Assembly: GCF_900110915.1 (NCBI RefSeq)
Contig: NZ_FOFG01000002.1
Coordinates: 403,434-467,433 of the forward strand
Length of the DNA: 64,000 bases
From: Faunimonas pinastri
GTDB taxonomy: Bacteria; Pseudomonadota; Alphaproteobacteria; Rhizobiales; Afifellaceae
Direction of reading: 5' to 3'
Part shown: positions 43,247 through 55,252 of the stretch, one piece after another
Layout of the letters: every line of letters starts with the position of its first letter
Numbering within the stretch: position 1 is the first letter of the stretch
Translations under genes and position numbers: made by a program
The notes under the pieces: generated by a model
Database searches by the model: none
Told to the model about the DNA's origin: nothing
The model's input: only the letters and a program-made list of their open reading frames with translations

Positions 43247-44412
43247 ATGACGGAACGAACCTCCCAGCCTTCCAGCCCCCCAGCTACCGAGGCCCCAGCT
43301 TCCGAGGCCCGAGCGTCCGGGCCGCTCGCATCCGGCTTGCGCCTGACGGTCGACCTTACCGCCCTCGGGCGGAACTGGAAGAAGCTCGCGGCGATGGCGG
43401 AGGGCGCGGAATGCGCCGGCGTCGTCAAGGCGGACGCATACGGCCTCGGCATCGACCGCGTGGTGCCGGCGCTCTCCGCGGCAGGCTGTCGGACCTTCTT
43501 CGTGGCACTGCCGGAGGAAGGCGTGCGCGTGCGCGAATTCGCGCCCGACGCCGCGATCTATGTGCTTTGCGGCTTCCTGTCCGATCTTGTCGTTCATTAC
43601 AGCGAGGCGAAGCTCCGCCCGGTCCTGGGCTTCCGCGACGAGGTGGAGGCCTGGGCCGGATCCATGCCGGGGGCTCCGTCCGCTCTCCATGTCGATACCG
43701 GCATGAACCGCCTTGGAGTCACGCTTGAGGAGGCCGAGGCGCTTTCCGCCGATCCACTCATCGAGCGCGCCGGAGTCGAGCTCGTGATCAGCCATCTCGC
43801 CTGCGCCGACGAGCCCGAGCATCCGCTGACGGCCCGCCAGCGCGCCCGTTTCTCCGAGATGCGCGAGCTCTTTCCGGGCAAACGCCTGTCGCTCGCCAAT
43901 TCCGCCGGGGTGCATCTCGGCCCGCACTATCATTACGACCTCGTCCGCCCCGGCATCGCCGTCTATGGCGGCGCGTCTCATCCCTTCGCGGAAATGGAAA
44001 CCGTGGTTACCGCGGAAGCGCGGGTGCTGCAGGTGCGTGACGTTCCGGCCGGCGAGGCGGTCGGTTACGGCGCGGTGCAGACCGTTCACCGCGACAGCCG
44101 CATCGCCGTACTCGGCGCCGGCTATGCCGACGGCTATCAACGCGCGGCATCGGCGGTCGGGCCGCGCAACGCCCGCGTCCGAATCGGCAACCACATCGCA
44201 CCGCTGCTCGGGCGCGTCTCCATGGACCTGATGGCAATCGACGTCACCGACCTCCCGGAGGAGGAAGTCCGACCCGGTGTCTGGGCCGAACTCTTCGGCC
44301 CGCATGTAGCAGTCGATTCGGTCGCCGCAGCAGCCGGCACGATCGGCTACGAGTTGCTGACCGGGCTGTCGCGCCGCGCCACCCGCATCTACCGGGACGA
44401 GACGTCAGGCTG

Positions 44413-44413
<1 letters not shown>
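43247..44413 (+). CDS. alr: alanine racemase
   Basis: The 388-residue PLP enzyme supplies D-alanine for peptidoglycan. It has V-V-K-A-D-A-Y-G-L-G (PLP-Lys), H-V-D-T-G-M-N-R-L-G, S-N...N-S-A-G-V-H-L-G, Y-D-L-V-R-P-G-I-A-V-Y-G and G-R-V-S-M-D-L. The N-terminal ~25 residues are Pro/Ala/Ser-rich and encoded by a CCGAGG-CCCCAGC-like repeat, so they are probably not part of the fold. It starts 14 nt after dnaB and its stop overlaps radA. Confidence 0.95.
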
Positions 44414-45798
<1,385 letters not shown>

Positions 45799-45840
45799 GC
45801 TTGCATGCCGTTCCGGACGGCTCAGGAGACCCAAGCTTCG

Positions 45841-46530
45841 ATGTCTTTCACCCTGCTCGACGGCATCCTCATCGCTGTGACGCTGATCTCCGCGCTGCTC
45901 GCCATGATTCGCGGGTTCACGCGGGAGGTGTTCTCGATCATCTCGTGGGTCGCAGCCGCTGCGGCCACCTACATGCTCTATGATCGGGTGCTGCCCTATA
46001 CCCGCACCTACGTCACGGACAAGAACCTTTCCCTCGGCGTGACCGTTGTCGGCATCTTCTTCATCACGCTGATCGTGGTCTCCTTCATCACGATGCGGAT
46101 TTCCGACTTTGTGCTGGATTCCAAGGCTGGGCCGCTGGACCGTACGCTGGGCTTCGTCTTCGGCGCCGCGCGCGGCCTCCTGCTGATGATCATCGCCACG
46201 CTGTTTCTCAATTTCTTCATCGCGCCCGCCTCGCAGCCCGCCTGGATCGGTCATGCCAAATTCAAGCCCTGGCTCGACCAGCTCGGCAACGATGTCGTGG
46301 CCAAGCTGCCGGAAGATCCGGAGACCGGCATCATGAACCGTTTGCATCATGGCAGCGGCGAGAGCGACCAGACCGGCGCGAACGATGCCGCCGCCCAGCC
46401 CGGCAACGACGCGGCGGCCCCCGCCGCGCCGGCCGCAGGCAACCAGCAGAGCCAGCAGCCCGACGATCCCGGCGTCAGCAAGTCCGATCAGGACGCGCTC
46501 GACCGCGCCATTCGCAACGGCGGACAGTAG
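45841..46530 (+). CDS. cvpA: CvpA-family membrane protein
   Basis: The 229-residue protein has four TM segments in the first ~140 residues (F-T-L-L-D-G-I-L-I-A-V-T-L..., L-G-F-V-F-G-A-A-R-G-L-L) followed by a long hydrophilic Ala/Gln-rich tail. CvpA was named for colicin V production, and recent work ties it to envelope integrity. It is normally followed by purF. Here the next gene is an SDR. Confidence 0.93.
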   Translation: MSFTLLDGILIAVTLISALLAMIRGFTREVFSIISWVAAAAATYMLYDRVLPYTRTYVTDKNLSLGVTVVGIFFITLIVVSFITMRISDFVLDSKAGPLDRTLGFVFGAARGLLLMIIATLFLNFFIAPASQPAWIGHAKFKPWLDQLGNDVVAKLPEDPETGIMNRLHHGSGESDQTGANDAAAQPGNDAAAPAAPAAGNQQSQQPDDPGVSKSDQDALDRAIRNGGQ

Positions 46531-46551
46531 ATCGCAATCGGAGAGACCGAC

Positions 46552-47301
46552 ATGACCGATGAGAAGCCTCTCAAGGACCGCATCGCCGTCGTGACGGGCG
46601 CGTCGCGCGGGATCGGTTACTTCACCGCGCGCGCCCTCGCCGAAGCTGGTGCGCATGTCGTGGCGCTCGCTCGCACCGTGGGCGGGCTTGAGGAACTCGA
46701 CGACGAGATCAAGGCGTTGGGCGGCTCGGCCACCCTCGTTCCCGTGGACGTTACCGATTACGACGCGCTGAACCGGCTCGGAGCCGCCATCTACGAGCGC
46801 TGGGGCAAGCTCGACATCCTTGTCGCCAACGCCGGGGCGCTCGGCCAGCTTTCCCCGCTCGGCCATATCCCGCCGGAAACCTGGGACAAGGTCATGGCCG
46901 TCAATGTCACGGCCAACTGGCGCCTGATCCGCTCGCTCGATCCGCTCCTGAAGCGCAGCGATGCGGGCCGGGCGATCTTCGTCAGCTCCGCCGCGGCGCA
47001 GAAGTGCCGGCCCTTCTGGGGCGTCTATTCCGTTTCAAAGGCGGCGCTGGAAGCCCTCGCCCGGACCTATGCGGGGGAAACGGCCAATACCCCGATCCGC
47101 GTCGTCGCGGTCGATCCCGGCCCGATGCGGACCGCGATGCGCGGCCGCGCCATGCCGGGCGAAGATCCGGAAACCCTGCCGCATCCGGCCGAGATCGCGC
47201 CGCACATCGTGCGGCTCGCCTCTCCGGATTTCGATCGGACGGACGTGCGCTTCAGCTTCCGAACCGGCGAGATTTCAGCCCTTGGATCCGCCGCCGCCTG
47301 A
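46552..47301 (+). CDS. short-chain dehydrogenase/reductase
   Basis: The 249-residue classical SDR has [17 protein letters not shown] and the catalytic S-S-A-A-A...Y-S-V-S-K (Tyr-x-x-x-Lys). It occurs beside cvpA/purF in rhizobia. Substrate unknown. The last 27 bp overlap the 3' end of der on the opposite strand. Confidence 0.92.
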   Translation: MTDEKPLKDRIAVVTGASRGIGYFTARALAEAGAHVVALARTVGGLEELDDEIKALGGSATLVPVDVTDYDALNRLGAAIYERWGKLDILVANAGALGQLSPLGHIPPETWDKVMAVNVTANWRLIRSLDPLLKRSDAGRAIFVSSAAAQKCRPFWGVYSVSKAALEALARTYAGETANTPIRVVAVDPGPMRTAMRGRAMPGEDPETLPHPAEIAPHIVRLASPDFDRTDVRFSFRTGEISALGSAAA

Positions 47302-48699
47302 GCCACCCTTGTCGAATGGGTTGGCGCCGCTGCGCAGCATCAGCCGGATTGGCACGCCGTCTAGCTTGAAGTCGGCGCGAAGGCCGTTGACCAGATAACG
47401 CTTGTAGGCGTCCGGCAGGGCATCCGGCCGCGAGCACGACAGGAAGAAAGTCGGCGGCCGCGTCTTCGACTGCGTCACGTATTTCAGCTTGATGCGCCGG
47501 CCGGAGACGGCCGGTGGCGGATGGTTCTGCGTCACGGCCTGAAGCCAGCGGTTCAGCCCCGCCGTGGAAACGCGCTTGTTCCAGGTCTTGTAGATGGACA
47601 GAACCGTTTCCATCAGCCGGTCGAGACCGTTTCCGGTCATTCCGGAAATCGGGATCATCGGCACGCCACGCACCTGGTTCAGCGTTTCCGCCAGATCCGC
47701 GCGAATTTCCGTCAGGCGCTTCTGTCGATCTTCGACGAGATCCCATTTATTGAGCGCCAGGATCAGCGCACGCCCTTCGCTCGCAACGAGGTCGGCCAGC
47801 TGCAGGTCCTGCTTCTCCAGGGGAGCCGTCGCATCCATGACGAGGATGACCACCTCGGCAAAGCGGATGGTGCGCAGGGCGTCGCCGACGGAGAGTTTCT
47901 CCAGCTTTTCCACGACCTTGGCGCGGCGGCGGATGCCGGCGGTATCGACGAGCCGGAACGGCCGGTCGCGCCAGATCCAATCCACGGCGATGGCGTCACG
48001 CGTGATGCCGGCCTCGGGACCGGTCAGCAGGCGTTCCTCGCCAAGAAAGCGGTTCACCAGCGTCGACTTGCCCGCATTGGGCTGGCCGATGATCGCGATG
48101 TTGAGCGGCTTCTTCGACAATTCCTCGTCGTCGTCGGTCGGCTCGCCCTCTTCGCCCTCGGCGCCAATATCCTCGGCAAGAACCTCTTCAGGTTCCTCCT
48201 CGGGCTCGCCGATCACCTCGGAGATCACGTCCGACAGGTCCGGCATGCCGATGCCATGCTCGGCGGAAAGCGGTATCGGCTCGCCGAAGCCAAGGGAATA
48301 GGCTTCAAGGAGGCCGGCCTCCGCGGCGCGTCCCTCGCATTTGTTGGCCAGCAACGCCACCGGCTTGCCGGACGTGCGAACCATGGCGGCGAAGTGCTCG
48401 TCGGCAGGCGTGATGCCCACGCGGGCGTCGATCATGAAGAGGATCAGGTCGGCGTCGGCGATGGCCTGTTCAGTCTGCTGCCGCATGCGCGCCTGCAGGC
48501 TGTCCACCTCGGCTTCCTCAAGCCCGGCGGTGTCGACGATGGTGAAGGTCAGGCCGTGAAGCCGGGCCTCCCCCTCGCGCCGGTCGCGCGTGACGCCGGG
48601 GCGATCGTCGACCAGCGCGATCTTGCGGCCGACAAGCCGGTTGAAGAGGGTCGACTTGCCGACATTGGGACGGCCGATGATCGCAACGGTAATGGTCAT
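47275..48699 (-). CDS. der: ribosome-associated GTPase Der (EngA)
   Basis: The 474-residue protein has two G domains: [11 protein letters not shown] (G1a), D-R-P-G-V-T-R-D and [11 protein letters not shown] (G1b) with G-I-T-R-D, separated by an acidic linker (E-E-E-P-E-E-V, about residues 165-195) longer than in E. coli. The C-terminal KH-like domain is complete. The tail is Gly-rich ([10 protein letters not shown]). It acts in 50S assembly and is last in the yfgM-bamB-der operon. Confidence 0.97.
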   Translation of the reverse strand: MTITVAIIGRPNVGKSTLFNRLVGRKIALVDDRPGVTRDRREGEARLHGLTFTIVDTAGLEEAEVDSLQARMRQQTEQAIADADLILFMIDARVGITPADEHFAAMVRTSGKPVALLANKCEGRAAEAGLLEAYSLGFGEPIPLSAEHGIGMPDLSDVISEVIGEPEEEPEEVLAEDIGAEGEEGEPTDDDEELSKKPLNIAIIGQPNAGKSTLVNRFLGEERLLTGPEAGITRDAIAVDWIWRDRPFRLVDTAGIRRRAKVVEKLEKLSVGDALRTIRFAEVVILVMDATAPLEKQDLQLADLVASEGRALILALNKWDLVEDRQKRLTEIRADLAETLNQVRGVPMIPISGMTGNGLDRLMETVLSIYKTWNKRVSTAGLNRWLQAVTQNHPPPAVSGRRIKLKYVTQSKTRPPTFFLSCSRPDALPDAYKRYLVNGLRADFKLDGVPIRLMLRSGANPFDKGGSGGGGSKG

Positions 48700-48717
48700 G
48701 GGTAAACGTCGCGCTCC

Positions 48718-50076
48718 TTAGCGGAACGCGGCGAGGGTGCCGTCGGACTGGAGGACGAGAAGCTCACCGGCAGCGGCGACAGGCTTCATGAAGGCAGGCT
48801 TGGAAAGGGTACGCGTGCTGCTGATCGACCCCGTCGAGGGCTCGACGCCCACGAGTTGCCCGTCGTTCGACACCGCCCAGAGGGTTCCGCCGGCAAGCGT
48901 CGGGCCCGTCCAGATCGTGTTGAAGCGCTTGGTGTGCTTGCCCGGCAGTTCGGAGCGATAGATGATCTTGCCGCTGCTGCGATCCAGCGCAACCATGAAG
49001 CCCTGCAGGTCGACCAGGAACACGGAGTTTCCGGAAACGACGGGAGTGGCGGAACTGCCGACCGCCTGCTCCCAGACGCGACTGCCATCGGACAGCCGGA
49101 TAGCGACCGTGCGACCGGCGACGCCGCTGGCATAGACCACGCCGTTGTCGATCACCGGGCTCGCGGCGACGTCGGTGATGCCGGAAACGGCCATCGTCCG
49201 GGTCGGACGGATCACCGTGTCGGTCCACTTCATCTTGCCGGAGGCCGCCTCGAAGGCGATCACTTCACCGGAGGGATAGGGCACGACCACCGAGCCGCCG
49301 GCAACCGCCGGGCTGGCGCTGGAAAGAACACCCGCAACCTCGCCGATGCCCGGCTGGTTCCAGGCTTCCTTGCCGTCGGCCTGGTTGAAGGCATGCACGA
49401 CGCTGGTACCGCTGACGACGAAGACCTTGCCGTCGGCAGCCGTCGGGGCGGAACGCGCGGGAGCATCGAGATCGACGCTCCAGAGCTTGTTGCCCGACGC
49501 CGCATCGAGCGCGATCATCTGGCCAAAGCCGGTCGCCGCGAAGATCCGGTTGCCGGAGGCCGCGATGCCGCCGCCCGGGGCCCTGCCCTCCTTGGCCGGA
49601 CCGACCGAGGTCGTCCAAAGCTTGCCGCCGCCGGCCGACAGGGCCGTCACGGTGCCGGAAGGATCGTAGACATAAACGTTGCCGCCATAGATCAGCGGCG
49701 GGGACGAGGTGCGAACGTCGCGACGACCAAGGCCGCCCAGCGCGCGCACTTCCCAGGCCGAGGCCGAGACGCCGCCGGAAAGACCGACATTGCCCGGATC
49801 GTTAGCGGCGTTGCCGCCCGGCTGCGACCATTCGTTCATGGCCGACCGGCCACCGACGGAGGCGCGCCCGCCGGAAACGGTCAATGCGGATCCCGGCATG
49901 ACCTCATGCCGTTCGCCCGGAAGCGGATCCTTTTTCTCGCCCTTGAAAGGATTGATGCTGCCCAATCCGGCGCAGGCGCTGACGGATCCCGCCATCAAGG
50001 CCACGGCTGCGATGGCAGTCAGATGTCGCACGGTCTTCAATCGATCCGCCCCGTCATTGCTTGTATTCCGTTTCAT
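48718..50076 (-). CDS. bamB: outer-membrane assembly lipoprotein BamB-like PQQ-repeat protein
   Basis: The 452-residue lipoprotein has the lipobox V-S-A-C and a predicted eight-bladed propeller of PQQ-like repeats (V-T-A-L-S-A-G-G-G-K-L-W, I-A-L-D-A-A-S-G-N-K-L-W-S, V-H-A-F-N-Q-A-D-G-K-E-A-W). The order yfgM-bamB-der is that of E. coli and supports membership in the BAM complex for beta-barrel insertion. Its start overlaps the preceding stop by 4 bp. Confidence 0.92.
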   Translation of the reverse strand: MKRNTSNDGADRLKTVRHLTAIAAVALMAGSVSACAGLGSINPFKGEKKDPLPGERHEVMPGSALTVSGGRASVGGRSAMNEWSQPGGNAANDPGNVGLSGGVSASAWEVRALGGLGRRDVRTSSPPLIYGGNVYVYDPSGTVTALSAGGGKLWTTSVGPAKEGRAPGGGIAASGNRIFAATGFGQMIALDAASGNKLWSVDLDAPARSAPTAADGKVFVVSGTSVVHAFNQADGKEAWNQPGIGEVAGVLSSASPAVAGGSVVVPYPSGEVIAFEAASGKMKWTDTVIRPTRTMAVSGITDVAASPVIDNGVVYASGVAGRTVAIRLSDGSRVWEQAVGSSATPVVSGNSVFLVDLQGFMVALDRSSGKIIYRSELPGKHTKRFNTIWTGPTLAGGTLWAVSNDGQLVGVEPSTGSISSTRTLSKPAFMKPVAAAGELLVLQSDGTLAAFR

Positions 50077-51068
50077 TGCGCGCTGCCCGAAGGTGCGGCT
50101 CCGGCCGCCGGACTGGAGTTCTGATCGGCATCCGAATCACCGGATGACGAATCCGTCGGCAGAGTGGCATCCTGCGGCGAGGGTGCAAGCTGGTCCATGG
50201 CAGGCGCGGCCGGCGCGTCGACGGGCGCCTGGCCCTGCGCCGCATCCGGCGGGTTCGCGGCGGCCGGAGCCGGCGTGGCTTGGCCGACGGTCGGTTCGCC
50301 ACCCATCGCACCGGCTGCTGTCGCGTCGCCTGCTGGCGCGGCAATGGCAGCGGCGCCTTCCGGCACCACGGGCGCAGCGGGCTTCTGGCCTTCCACCGGC
50401 AACTGGCCGTCGATCAGGGCGACCATCATCGCGGCGCGGCTCTGGAGATCGCGCGGCGCATCGACTTCCTGCTGGATCGAAACGAACTGCTCGCGGGCGC
50501 CCTTCAGGTCGCCCTTGGAATAGGCAACGACGCCGAGGATCTCGCGCGCCTGGTTCCGCCAGGGATTTCCCGCCTGGGCAAGATCCTTCACATGCGAGGT
50601 AGCAGCGCCGAAATCGCTGTCGTCCAGCGCGACCAGACCGGCGCGGACGCGGGCGAGCTGCTTCAGGTCGTCGGGCGTGGAGCCGCCGGAGGAAATCGCG
50701 TCATAGGCGGCGATCGCTTCCTTTTTCTTGCCGGACTGGGCCTGCATGCCGGCAAGCTGGAGCTTGGCCAGCACCGCATAGCCGCGACCGCCATGTTCGG
50801 CGATCGACTGGAATGCCTTGGTCGCCTCGTCGGTCTTGCCCTGCTGCATATCCTGCAGCGCGGAATAATACTGGTCGCCCGCCTGTCCGGCCTGGCGGGC
50901 TTCCCACCAGGTCCAGCCGCGATAACCCGCGACGACCACGATGACGGCGATGCAGAGCAGCACGAGAATCGGCCCGAACCGACGCCACGCCGCGGAAAGC
51001 TGGTCGCGGCGATATTCCTCGTGAACTTCGCGGATGAACTGTTGTGATCGGTGGTCGGGTTCGGCCAT
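50073..51068 (-). CDS. YfgM-like TPR membrane protein
   Basis: The 331-residue protein has a short cytosolic head (F-I-R-E-V-H-E-E-Y-R-R-D), one TM helix (residues ~30-50) and periplasmic TPR-like repeats (about 60-220). The last ~100 residues are Ala/Pro-rich and low complexity. YfgM-type proteins are ancillary to SecYEG and periplasmic chaperones. First gene of the yfgM-bamB-der unit. Confidence 0.88.
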   Translation of the reverse strand: MAEPDHRSQQFIREVHEEYRRDQLSAAWRRFGPILVLLCIAVIVVVAGYRGWTWWEARQAGQAGDQYYSALQDMQQGKTDEATKAFQSIAEHGGRGYAVLAKLQLAGMQAQSGKKKEAIAAYDAISSGGSTPDDLKQLARVRAGLVALDDSDFGAATSHVKDLAQAGNPWRNQAREILGVVAYSKGDLKGAREQFVSIQQEVDAPRDLQSRAAMMVALIDGQLPVEGQKPAAPVVPEGAAAIAAPAGDATAAGAMGGEPTVGQATPAPAAANPPDAAQGQAPVDAPAAPAMDQLAPSPQDATLPTDSSSGDSDADQNSSPAAGAAPSGSAQ

Positions 51069-51265
51069 CAGGCGGCTACTCGTGCGCTCTTTCTGTTCGG
51101 CAGTCGCGTCCCGATCCGGTGCCAGACGCTTGGGCTGCGAAGCGCGCGGACCCTACCCATTTTGAGAAGCTTAGGCAATGTCGCACGAACACGCACGGCT
51201 GTGACCCCGAATGGGCGCTGCTGGCCGCGCCGTGCGGCGCAGGATAGCGATGTCGATAAGGAGAA

Positions 51266-51339
51266 TGGAGGCCTCGCCCGGAATCGAACCGGGGTGCACG
51301 GATTTGCAGTCCGCTGCGTAACCACTCCGCCACGAGGCC
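51266..51339 (-). tRNA. tRNA-Cys(GCA)
   Basis: The acceptor stem is GGCCTCG/CGAGGCC. The anticodon loop reads C-T-G-C-A-A-A (GCA). The T-loop is TTCGATT and CCA is encoded. 74 nt, no intron. Nothing else was found between the yfgM-like gene and cobC (about 51069-51449). Confidence 0.97.
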
Positions 51340-51449
51340 TTGAGCGCTCGTTAGCAGAGCCAATCGACGGCGACAAGCACGATCACGCAAAGGATGCGTG
51401 CGCATCGCGTTCCGATGGTTTAGTCCACGCTAAAAAGTGGCAGGACCCG

Positions 51450-52442
51450 ATGCGGCACGGTGGAGATCTCGGACCCGCAACCGAAATCTACGGAATCCGG
51501 GAAGATGACTGGCTGGATCTTTCGACCGGGATCAATCCCCGGCCGTGGACGATTCGCCTTTCCGTTGAAGAACTTGCCGCGACCCTGACCCGCCTTCCAT
51601 CCGCCGCCGAACAGGCGCGCCTGCTTGCGTCCGCGCGTCAGGCCTATGGCGTGCCGGACGGCATCGCGATCGCCGCCGCATCCGGTACGGAAACACTGAT
51701 TCGGCGCATCGCGGCTCTGGCCCCGCGTGCGGTTGCGGCCGAAACCTCCTACCGGACCTATGCGGAAACCTTTCGCATCGCCGGGCAGTCGCTACCTTTC
51801 GCTCCTTCCCTGTCGCTGGGCGAGCTGCCGCGGACGCACTCCCTGCTGATCGTCAACCCTAACAACCCCGACGGGCGCTGCGCAGCCGCCGACCGGCTTC
51901 TGGACCTCGCCCGCAAGCGGACCGACCATGCGATCCTCGTAATCGACGAAGCCTATGCCGACAGTGAGATAAACTGCTCCGTCATTCCCGATCTCCGGCC
52001 GGACGATCCGGTCCTGGTGTTCCGCTCCTTCGGCAAGTTCTACGGGCTCCCCGGCCTGCGGCTGGGCTTCGCGATCGGCCGCCCCGACCTCGTCGCGCGC
52101 CTTTCCGACGAGATCGGCGATTGGCCGGTCTCCGGCCCTGCCATCGCCATCGCCACGCCGGCGCTTCTCGATAAAAGCTGGCGTCAGCAAACGCGGCATT
52201 GGCTGGGCAACCAGGCGCAGGCGCTCGACTCGATTCTTTATGGCGCGGGGTTGTCGCTGGTCGGCGGCTGCCGGATGTTTCGTCTGGCAAGCAGCAACGA
52301 AGCGCGGCGCGTTCACGAAGGCCTTGCCCATCAGGGCATCTGGACGCGGGTGTTCGATGAGCGGCCCGACGTCATCCGATTGGGTCTGCCCCCGGACGAT
52401 GCGGGCCTGCAAAGACTGGCCAAGGCGCTCGCGCGGCTATGA
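51450..52442 (+). CDS. cobC: threonine-phosphate decarboxylase-like aminotransferase (CobC)
   Basis: The 330-residue class I/II PLP enzyme acts in the aminopropanol arm of cobalamin synthesis. It has V-N-P-N-N-P-D-G-R, V-I-D-E-A-Y-A-D and the PLP Lys in R-S-F-G-K-F-Y-G-L-P-G-L-R-L-G. ATG 51450 with CAGGA upstream marks the start. The open frame further upstream crosses tRNA-Cys and is spurious. It overlaps cbiB by 4 bp. Confidence 0.94.
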   Translation: MRHGGDLGPATEIYGIREDDWLDLSTGINPRPWTIRLSVEELAATLTRLPSAAEQARLLASARQAYGVPDGIAIAAASGTETLIRRIAALAPRAVAAETSYRTYAETFRIAGQSLPFAPSLSLGELPRTHSLLIVNPNNPDGRCAAADRLLDLARKRTDHAILVIDEAYADSEINCSVIPDLRPDDPVLVFRSFGKFYGLPGLRLGFAIGRPDLVARLSDEIGDWPVSGPAIAIATPALLDKSWRQQTRHWLGNQAQALDSILYGAGLSLVGGCRMFRLASSNEARRVHEGLAHQGIWTRVFDERPDVIRLGLPPDDAGLQRLAKALARL

Positions 52443-53422
52443 CGTTTTTCGCAATCCACGCCCTTTTGCTTGCGGCCGCCCTCGCGCTCGACCGCGTGGC
52501 CGGGGAACCCGGCTGGCTCTGGTCCCGGCTCCCGCACCCCGTCGTCCTCATGGGCCGGCTGATCGGTTGGGGCGACCGGAGCCTGAACGATCCCGACCGC
52601 ACGTTCCGGCAGCGAAAACTCCGGGGCACGGCGATGATGGGCGTGCTGGCGATCGGTTTTGCCGTGCTGGGATCCGGCATCTCGCTCGGGCTTCACCACC
52701 TCCCCGGCGGCTTCGTGGTGGAAATCCTGATCGCCGCCATCCTGCTTGCGCAGAAGAGCCTCGTCGATCACACGTCCGATGTGGCGGAAGCGCTGGAGAA
52801 CGGCGGCATCGAGGCCGGCCGGGAGACAGTCGCTCGCATTGTCGGACGGGACGTAAGCGTCCTGGACGAGGACGGCGTTGGACGGGCGGCGATGGAATCG
52901 CTGGCGGAGAATTTTTCCGATGCGGTGGTCGCGCCGGCCTTCTGGTTCCTGCTCGCGGGCTTGCCGGGTCTGCTGGTCTTCAAGCTCGCCAGCACGGCCG
53001 ATTCCATGATCGGGCATCGGAGCCCCCGCCATGAAGCCTTCGGCTGGGCCGGGGCGCGGCTGGATGACGTGCTGAATTTCGTCCCGGCCCGGCTCGCCGC
53101 GCTGCTGATCGCCGGCGCCGCCGCCCTGCTCCGGGCAGAACCGGGCAAGGCGCTGCGGGTCGCTTTCAGCGACGCGCCGAAGCATCGCTCTCCCAATGCC
53201 GGCTGGCCCGAAGCGGCTCTGGCCGGCGCGCTCCGCCTCGCCTTCGGCGGTCCCAGGCGTTACGGCGACGAGATGGTGGACGGCGCGTGGCTCAATCGTG
53301 GCGGTCGCCGGCTGGTCGAGGTCGCCGACATCCGGCGGGCCGTGCATCTGATCGACACGGCGTGGGGCCTGCTGATGGGGCTGGCGATCCTGATCGGGAT
53401 GGCGGCGCGATTCCTGCACTGA
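52439..53422 (+). CDS. cbiB: adenosylcobinamide-phosphate synthase
   Basis: The 327-residue membrane enzyme (CobD in Pseudomonas nomenclature) attaches aminopropanol phosphate to adenosylcobyrate. Motifs: H-P-V-V-L-M-G-R-L-I, G-R-D-V-S-V-L-D-E, A-A-M-E-S-L-A-E-N-F-S-D-A-V-V-A-P and N-A-G-W-P-E-A-A-L-A-G-A-L. Translationally coupled to cobC by ATGA. Confidence 0.95.
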   Translation: MTFFAIHALLLAAALALDRVAGEPGWLWSRLPHPVVLMGRLIGWGDRSLNDPDRTFRQRKLRGTAMMGVLAIGFAVLGSGISLGLHHLPGGFVVEILIAAILLAQKSLVDHTSDVAEALENGGIEAGRETVARIVGRDVSVLDEDGVGRAAMESLAENFSDAVVAPAFWFLLAGLPGLLVFKLASTADSMIGHRSPRHEAFGWAGARLDDVLNFVPARLAALLIAGAAALLRAEPGKALRVAFSDAPKHRSPNAGWPEAALAGALRLAFGGPRRYGDEMVDGAWLNRGGRRLVEVADIRRAVHLIDTAWGLLMGLAILIGMAARFLH

Positions 53423-53461
53423 TCGGCGGAACGAGCGCATTCACTCCGGGTTCAGCCGGAC

Positions 53462-53749
53462 ATGGATTCCACCGCTTCCCTCATCGGCTACGTCGCCGTG
53501 TTCTGCACGACCATCTCCTATGTCCCGCAAGTCTGGAAGGCCTGGCGGACGCGCTCCTGCGGCGATCTTTCGATGAAGATGATGATGCTGCTCGATACCG
53601 GCGTGGCGCTCTGGATCGCCTATGGCTTCATGAGCGTCGACAGGGTCATCATCATCGGCAATGCGCTGAGCCTCTGCTTCCTGACCGCGCTGATGGTCTT
53701 CAAGATCCTGGAAGTCCGAGGCCGGCAGGCGGAACCCCGGCAGGCCTAG
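53462..53749 (+). CDS. SemiSWEET-type PQ-loop transporter
   Basis: The 95-residue protein has three TM helices and the PQ motif (I-S-Y-V-P-Q-V-W-K), with W-I-A-Y-G in TM2 and N in I-I-G-N-A-L-S. SemiSWEETs dimerise to form sugar transporters. Substrate unknown. It sits between cbiB (39 nt upstream) and the convergent cobQ (4-bp overlap), an unexpected neighbour for cobalamin genes. Confidence 0.92.
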   Translation: MDSTASLIGYVAVFCTTISYVPQVWKAWRTRSCGDLSMKMMMLLDTGVALWIAYGFMSVDRVIIIGNALSLCFLTALMVFKILEVRGRQAEPRQA

Positions 53750-55227
53750 CGGCGGCTTGCGAGATCCATGATCGCGTCGAGATCGAGATGCGTGCGCAGG
53801 TGTGCGGCCAGCCGGTCGAGCGCCGCCTCGACGCCGTGCTCGTAAGCGGTCGACGAATCCGCCCCGAACCCGGACAGGAAAGCGCGGCGGAAGCCGTCCG
53901 TGGCAAAGAGCCCGTGCACATAGGTGCCCCAGACGCGCCCGTCCGGCGAGGTCGCCCCGTCGGTCCTGGCAAAGCCGTCCTCCACCGCATCGAGCACGGG
54001 ACGGCTGCAATCGGCACCTTCCGTGCGGCCGAGGTGGATTTCGTAACCGGCAACGGCCTCCCCGCTTGGCCGGTGATGGGCCACGACCGGGGCGGTCGTC
54101 TTGCCCGCAGTCAGGATCGTCCCGACGTCGAGCAGACCTAGACCGGGCTCGCTGCCCGGCGGCCCTTCGATGCCGTCCGGGTCCGCGATCGTCCTGCCCA
54201 GCATCTGGTAGCCGCCGCAAAGCCCGATCACGGTGCCGCCCCGCCTCCGGTGGGCGAGGATGTCGATATCCCAGCCTTCCCGCCGGAGTGCCCGCAGGTC
54301 GGCGACCGTGGACTTCGAGCCGGGCAGCAGCACCACGTCGGCATCTCCCGGCAGGGCTTCCCCCGGTGCGACGAGCACGAGGTCCACCGCCGGCTCGGCC
54401 CGGAGCGGATCGAGATCGTCGAAATTGGCGATGCGGCCGAGGCGCGGCACGGCGATGCGGATCCTCGCCGTCGGATCGCCGGAGCGGCGACCCCGCATGG
54501 ATTCCAGCTCCAGCGCATCTTCAGCCGGCAGGCGGATCGCGCCGTCGAAATGCGGAACGATGCCCAGGGACTGCCAGCCGGTTCGCTGCACGATTTCGGT
54601 CAGGCCGCCGTCGAACAACGAGGTATCGCCGCGAAAGCGATTGATCAGGAAGGCCTTGATCCGCGCCCGCTCCGCCTCGTTCAAAACGGCATGGGTGCCG
54701 ACCAGCGAGGCGATGACGCCGCCGCGGTCGATGTCCCCGACGAGGATCACCGGCAGGTCGGCGGCTTCGGCGAAGCCCATGTTCGCGATGTCACCGTGGC
54801 GCAGGTTGACCTCCGCCGGCGATCCCGCGCCTTCCACGATGACAAGATCCGCCTCCGCCGAGAGCCGCGCGAAACTGTCGAGCACGAAGGGCAGCAGCTC
54901 GCTCTTCCGCGCGCCGTATTCCCGCGCGCGCATGGTGCCGAAACGCTTTCCCTGCACGACGATCTGCGCGCCCGTATCCGTCTCCGGCTTCAGGAGCACC
55001 GGATTCATATGCACCGTCGGGGCAACGCGCGCGGCGCGCGCCTGCGTGATCTGCGCCCGGCCGATCTCGCCGCCATCCGCCGTCACGCCCGCATTGTTCG
55101 ACATGTTCTGCGGTTTGAACGGTCGCACGCGCAGCCCCCGGTCGGCGAAGGCGCGGCAGAGCCCGGCGACGATCAGCGACTTGCCGACATTCGAGCCGGT
55201 GCCCTGCACCATGATCGCGGGTGTCAC
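53746..55227 (-). CDS. cobQ: cobyric acid synthase
   Basis: The 493-residue enzyme amidates four side chains of the corrin ring with glutamine. It has the P-loop G-T-G-S-N-V-G-K-S, the glutaminase Cys in [12 protein letters not shown], the catalytic Y-E-I-H-L-G and the late H-G-L-F motif. It is last in the riboswitch-controlled operon. Confidence 0.97.
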   Translation of the reverse strand: MTPAIMVQGTGSNVGKSLIVAGLCRAFADRGLRVRPFKPQNMSNNAGVTADGGEIGRAQITQARAARVAPTVHMNPVLLKPETDTGAQIVVQGKRFGTMRAREYGARKSELLPFVLDSFARLSAEADLVIVEGAGSPAEVNLRHGDIANMGFAEAADLPVILVGDIDRGGVIASLVGTHAVLNEAERARIKAFLINRFRGDTSLFDGGLTEIVQRTGWQSLGIVPHFDGAIRLPAEDALELESMRGRRSGDPTARIRIAVPRLGRIANFDDLDPLRAEPAVDLVLVAPGEALPGDADVVLLPGSKSTVADLRALRREGWDIDILAHRRRGGTVIGLCGGYQMLGRTIADPDGIEGPPGSEPGLGLLDVGTILTAGKTTAPVVAHHRPSGEAVAGYEIHLGRTEGADCSRPVLDAVEDGFARTDGATSPDGRVWGTYVHGLFATDGFRRAFLSGFGADSSTAYEHGVEAALDRLAAHLRTHLDLDAIMDLASRR

Positions 55228-55252
55228 GACTGAAACTCCAGCAGACCGCCGA

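Noticed and set aside
43280..43325. Short GC-rich repeat at the start of alr as a regulatory array
   Set aside because: It is coding and explains the Pro/Ala/Ser-rich tail. No sign of function at the DNA level.
51051..51449. N-terminal extension of cobC across tRNA-Cys
   Set aside because: It would translate through a tRNA gene. ATG 51450 has a ribosome site and matches the family start.
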